NCBI RefSeq assembly: GCF_017912555.1
Contig: NZ_JAERSD010000004.1
Span: 178,330 to 242,329, forward strand
Source: Bacillus sp. REN3
Lineage (GTDB): Bacteria; Bacillota; Bacilli; Bacillales; Cytobacillaceae
DNA length: 64,000 nt
Direction of reading: 5' to 3'
The notes under the pieces were generated by a model, which saw only the letters and a list, made by a program, of their open reading frames with translations, made no database searches and was not told where the DNA came from. A program made the position numbers and the translations under genes. Shown here piece by piece: positions 60,743-64,000 of the stretch. Within the stretch, counting starts at the first letter, position 1, and each line of letters starts with the position of its first letter.

Positions 60743-62281
60743 TTATTTTTTATACTGGATGCTATATATATCATGGCGGCGATCTTTGAGCTGGCGGACT
60801 GTTCCATCCTGGCGCTGGCGCCTTAGCACTTCCAGGTCAACGTCCCCAATCATGACCATTTCGATATTCGGGTTCGTTTCCCCGACAATCCCATCCCGCG
60901 CGAATTCAAAATCAGATGGCGAGAAAATTGCCGACTGCGCATATTGGATATCCATATTTTCCGTTTGCGGCAGGTTCCCTACTGTTCCGGAAATGACAGT
61001 ATAAACCTGATTCTCTATTGCCCTTGCCTGTGAACAATAGCGAATCCTTAAATAGCCATGGCGATCCTCTGTACAAAATGGCGTGAAAATGATTTTCGCC
61101 CCCATATCAGTCGCAAGTCTGGCCAGTTCCGGAAATTCGATATCATAACAAATAAGGATTGCAATTTTGCCGCAGTCTGTATCAAATACTTTTAGTTCAT
61201 CACCGCGGCTGATTCCCCACCACCTCCGTTCATTCGGCGTGATGTGAAGCTTGTATTGTTCCTCGATCGTGCCATCACGGCGGAACAAATATGAAATATT
61301 ATAGATTTCTTCATCTTCTTCTTTTACAAAGTGGGAGCCGCCGATGATATTGATATTGTAGCGGACCGCTAAATCCGTGAACAACTCGATATATTGCTCT
61401 GTATATTCCGTCAGTTTGCGGACTGCAAGGGAAGGGGTCTTCTCATCAAGGAAAGACATCAGCTGTGCTGTGAAAAGTTCTGGGAATACAGCAAAGTCCG
61501 AGCCTGCATCTGAAGCCACATCCGTAAAGTACTCAACTTGATGGGCAAAATCTTCAAAGGAACTGATCTGCCTCATCATATATTGGACCACGCAAATGCG
61601 GACCGGATTGCTGGTTTTGAAGAAGCGCTTCGTCGTCGGCTGGTAATCGACATTGTTCCATTCCATCAAAGTCGCATATTTATTGGACTGGAGATCATCC
61701 GGCAAATAATTTGGATTGATCCTCATGAGCGTGAAATCATTCCTTAGCTGGAAGGATAACACGGGATCATATATTTTATGGGAAGCTACCTGGCGGACAT
61801 ATTCCCTGGGGGACATCTCACCGGAATATAAATGGTAGTTCGGTATCCTTCCCCCAATGATGATGCTTTTTAGATTCAGCTGTCTCGCAAGGTCCTTCCT
61901 TGCTTCATAGAGGCGGTAGCCTACCTTCATCCGCCTGAATTCAGGATGGGTCATGACTTCGATTCCGTAGAGATTATAGCCATCGGGATTATGGTTCGTT
62001 ATATAGCCATTATCTGTAACATCGTCCCAATTATGCCGATCGTCGTACTCATCGAAATCGATGATCAGGCTTGAGCATGATCCAACAATTTTCCCATCAT
62101 ATTCAGCAACGAATTGTCCTTCGGGAAAAATTTCAAGATGGCTTTCAAGCTGTTCACGCTCCCATGGGATCATTCCTGGGAAACAACTGCTTTGCATTTT
62201 GATGATTTCATCCATATCCTCATGTCTTGTATTACGGATGATCATTCTCTTCTCAAATTTGGAGAGGTCCAATTCCGACAT
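60743..62281 (-). CDS. yhcX: GNAT-nitrilase fusion protein YhcX
   Basis: A 512-residue two-domain protein as in B. subtilis YhcX. Residues 10-200 are a GNAT N-acetyltransferase domain (EVMTHPEFRRMKVGYRLYEA). Residues 230-505 are a carbon-nitrogen hydrolase with the Glu-Lys-Cys triad: FPELF, QYKLHITPNE, ICYDIEFPE. It may couple acetylation and amide hydrolysis on one substrate. ATG at 62281. Monocistronic, divergent from bdbC. Confidence 0.93.
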   Translation of the reverse strand: MSELDLSKFEKRMIIRNTRHEDMDEIIKMQSSCFPGMIPWEREQLESHLEIFPEGQFVAEYDGKIVGSCSSLIIDFDEYDDRHNWDDVTDNGYITNHNPDGYNLYGIEVMTHPEFRRMKVGYRLYEARKDLARQLNLKSIIIGGRIPNYHLYSGEMSPREYVRQVASHKIYDPVLSFQLRNDFTLMRINPNYLPDDLQSNKYATLMEWNNVDYQPTTKRFFKTSNPVRICVVQYMMRQISSFEDFAHQVEYFTDVASDAGSDFAVFPELFTAQLMSFLDEKTPSLAVRKLTEYTEQYIELFTDLAVRYNINIIGGSHFVKEEDEEIYNISYLFRRDGTIEEQYKLHITPNERRWWGISRGDELKVFDTDCGKIAILICYDIEFPELARLATDMGAKIIFTPFCTEDRHGYLRIRYCSQARAIENQVYTVISGTVGNLPQTENMDIQYAQSAIFSPSDFEFARDGIVGETNPNIEMVMIGDVDLEVLRRQRQDGTVRQLKDRRHDIYSIQYKK

Positions 62282-62403
62282 ACAGTCTTACACACCTTTC
62301 ATCTATCTATAAATACATATACCTATACCCTATCTTGCTCATATTTTAGCTTCCCCTTCAATATTTTTTAAAAATCAGCCGTTTCAAAATCATGAAATCC
62401 TGA

Positions 62404-62432
62404 TTGAAAATTTCTGAGGTTTTCCTTAAGAT
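62404..62432 (+). promoter_or_regulatory. Sigma-A promoter of bdbC-thioredoxin
   Basis: TTGAAA (62404-62409), 17 bases, TAAGAT (62427-62432), 40 bases before the start. Confidence 0.6.
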
Positions 62433-62471
62433 GTAATGAGGGAGACAGTCTATACCAGAGGAGAGATAGAG

Positions 62472-62909
62472 ATGGCGGATGAAAAGAAGGATTCAAGGGA
62501 GACTTTTTTATTTACAGCTTGGGCTGCAGCTATCATTGCGATGTTCGGCAGCCTTTATTTTTCGGAAATCCGCCAGTATGAACCATGTGAATTATGCTGG
62601 TACCAGCGTATATTGATGTATCCTTTCACAATCATCCTCGGGATGGCGATTGTCAGGAAAGATTATCGGATTTCCCTGTATTCTATGGTGCTGGCTGCAA
62701 TTGGTGCCATCATTTCGCTTTACCATTATTCATTGCAAAAGGTTCCATTCATGGCAGATAACGCTGACACTTGCGGAAGGGTTCCTTGCACCGGCCAATA
62801 CATCAACTGGTTCGGCTTCATTACGATTCCCTTACTGGCACTCACAGCATTCATCATCATTTTTTCCATGAGCCTGCTGATATGGAAAAAGACTAAGGAG
62901 GCAGCATAG
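62472..62909 (+). CDS. bdbC: Disulfide bond formation protein BdbC (DsbB-type)
   Basis: A 145-residue membrane oxidoreductase with four helices. The first periplasm-side motif is CELC (about 37-40) and the second is a Cys pair near 94 and 99 (ADNADTC and RVPC). It reoxidises extracytoplasmic thiol oxidases by passing electrons to quinone. ATG at 62472 has GAGAGATAGAG upstream. It is co-transcribed with the thioredoxin-fold protein 1 base after it. Confidence 0.92.
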   Translation: MADEKKDSRETFLFTAWAAAIIAMFGSLYFSEIRQYEPCELCWYQRILMYPFTIILGMAIVRKDYRISLYSMVLAAIGAIISLYHYSLQKVPFMADNADTCGRVPCTGQYINWFGFITIPLLALTAFIIIFSMSLLIWKKTKEAA

Positions 62910-62910
62910 T

Positions 62911-63381
62911 ATGAAAAAAATCATCATTTTCCTCGTTATCATAATTGGTTTATTCGCTGCTTTATTTTTTGTGAATAATGCGCAAAAGGAAGAGAAATCC
63001 AAAGGGAATCCTTATGGAAAAAGCTCTTTGCACCCGGAAACGGTTAAACAGCTGGACGATCCAAATTACCAAAACATCATCACGCCTGATGAATTGGATG
63101 AAATCATTGAAAATGGCGAAGATGCTACAGTCTATTTTTACAGTCCGACATGCCCTCACTGCGTGCGTACCACACCTGTCGTTGCTCCGCTAGCAAAGGA
63201 GATGAAAGTTGACCTGCTTCAATTCAATCTGCTTGAATTCGAAAAAGGCTGGAATGACTATGGCATCGAAGAGACGCCAACCATCGTCCAATATAAAGAT
63301 GGAAAAGAAGTGAACCGGATTGTCGGTTATAACGAAGAGCCTGTCTTTAAATCCTGGTTCGAAGAAAATAGTGTTAAATAA
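62911..63381 (+). CDS. Membrane-anchored thioredoxin-fold protein, CPHC active site
   Basis: A 156-residue protein: one N-terminal membrane anchor (3-22), a basic linker, then a thioredoxin domain (about 55-156) with active site CPHC (PTCPHCVR) and cis-Pro region ETPTIVQ. CPHC is the DsbA/BdbD-type sequence, so it is likely an extracytoplasmic thiol oxidase reoxidised by BdbC encoded just upstream. AAGGAGG lies 10 bases before the ATG at 62911. Confidence 0.88.
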   Translation: MKKIIIFLVIIIGLFAALFFVNNAQKEEKSKGNPYGKSSLHPETVKQLDDPNYQNIITPDELDEIIENGEDATVYFYSPTCPHCVRTTPVVAPLAKEMKVDLLQFNLLEFEKGWNDYGIEETPTIVQYKDGKEVNRIVGYNEEPVFKSWFEENSVK

Positions 63382-63667
63382 TATGGAATGTGATTGCTGA
63401 CATATCGTTTGAAAGCAAATCAAAACGATGGAGAAGTAATGAAGGTGTGAGACGCTGGCGGGAGCAAGTTGGACAAGCGGTACCCGGCAGGCGCTGTGCG
63501 CCGCAACTTGCCTTTTGGAAGGCGACAGCCTAAGAGAGGAGGTCCGTGACATTACTTGAAGAGCAGCAATGTTTACGAAGAGAGCCTATGAAAAAGAACA
63601 CGCCTGCATGAAGCAGGCGTTTGTATTTGGCGTCATACATTTCATAAGTACTGTTTTGATGATCCTT
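63382..63667. other. Intergenic region, GC-rich part
   Basis: 286 bases with a GC-rich stretch (63440-63545) of unknown origin and the yhcU terminator (63598-63623). No gene seen. Confidence 0.4.
63598..63623 (-). terminator. Terminator of yhcU
   Basis: Minus strand AACGCCTGCT, TCA, TGCAGGCGT, then TTCTTTTTC. Confidence 0.7.
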
Positions 63668-64000
63668 TTAAAGCAGCAATCTGTTTGCTGCTTTAGTGTA
63701 TGTACTTATATAGTCGAGATGGACGTGTCTGGATTCAGAGAACTGATGATAGTTGAATGGGAAACAGATCCCGTAATCTGTCAATGTCTGGACATTCCGG
63801 CGGAACATTTGCTGGTATCTCTCCGGTATATGCCCTGCCTCTAGTATCGAGATCAGCGTCTGCATGCACGTGATGACCTTGAAAGCGTCGCCTAATGTAC
63901 TGAACCGATCAAATTGGTCAGGCCTGGTCTGCAATATTTCCAGCCTTTCAAATTCTTCAATGTCTTCGTCGCTGAAGTATAGCGGGAACACATCAGTATA
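63668..64000 (-). CDS. yhcU: YhcU-like protein, 5' end beyond the window
   Basis: The visible 110 codons read on from the window edge without a stop (the first codons are Tyr-Thr-Asp-Val). The sequence VFPLYFSDEDIEEFERLEIL and the following helical region fit YhcU of B. subtilis, about 130 residues, position next to yhcX. The GTG at 63991 could be misread as the start, but the frame and family length indicate a start beyond 64000. Function unknown. Confidence 0.75.
   Translation of the reverse strand, partial: YTDVFPLYFSDEDIEEFERLEILQTRPDQFDRFSTLGDAFKVITCMQTLISILEAGHIPERYQQMFRRNVQTLTDYGICFPFNYHQFSESRHVHLDYISTYTKAANRLLL

Noticed and set aside
60435-61004. Plus-strand frame of 189 codons
   Set aside because: Mostly antisense to yhcX, no ribosome site.

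Overview
The window comes from a spore-forming member of the Bacillaceae. Gene content and order follow the yha/yhe and yhc/yhd regions of Bacillus subtilis (yhaPQR-hemZ-yhaX, yheA, yheCDE, a SASP gene, yheH/yheI, nhaX; then spoVR, yhdBC, yhcYZ, pgcA, yhcX, yhcU). The four-gene yheC/D cassette, the long dispersed intergenic repeats and the many TTG/GTG starts point to a Mesobacillus/Cytobacillus-like lineage rather than B. subtilis itself. This placement is inferred from synteny only; there are no rRNA or tRNA genes to anchor it.

Region 1 (1-18.6 kb) is conserved chromosome. It holds an S51 peptidase, the YhaPQ ABC exporter, an enoyl-CoA hydratase, HemZ, the HAD protein YhaX, YheA, and four overlapping ATP-grasp genes (YheC/YheD family, spore coat associated) followed by yheE. 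After these come a CstR-like persulfide or metal sensor, a PucR-type regulator next to the sugar-importer ATPase MsmX, an alpha/beta SASP gene with a sigma-G promoter and a long structured leader, and fumarase.

Region 2 (19-33 kb) holds the heterodimeric multidrug exporter BmrCD behind a leader-peptide attenuator, an ECF sigma factor SigY with its anti-sigma proteins behind its own type of promoter, a class A penicillin-binding protein, NhaX, an XRE regulator, and the ferrous iron operon feoA-feoB plus a small Cys-rich partner. Two Fur boxes and an FNR-type box lie upstream of feoA.

Region 3 (33-47 kb) is more accessory. It has a sporulation-type histidine kinase beside a broken Spo0E-like remnant, a DAACS symporter, a GNAT enzyme, and a CorC/CNNM metal exporter behind a structured leader with a terminator. 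It continues with an IS1182-like transposase fragment, a CDF exporter, a B12-binding radical SAM protein with a perfect cre site upstream, and an AT-rich island with a large secreted TSP3-repeat/DUF3289 toxin-like protein and an overlapping lipoprotein gene.

Region 4 (47-64 kb) has a guanidine-I riboswitch with its Gdx exporter and an orphan F0-type ATP synthase cassette (subunit a, short subunit b, AtpZ-like fusion) with no c ring or F1 genes. It continues with CzrA/CzcD zinc control, SpoVR, YhdC, YhdB, a GC-rich 52-bp tandem array open in all six frames, the YhcY/YhcZ two-component system, PgcA, YhcX, a BdbC/thioredoxin pair, and a YhcU gene cut by the window edge.

The most promising undescribed items are the SASP leader RNA, the orphan F0 cassette, the corC leader RNA, the bmrCD attenuator and the 52-bp array. 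All positions were read by eye. RNA structures and operators are base-pairing or consensus matches, not tested predictions.
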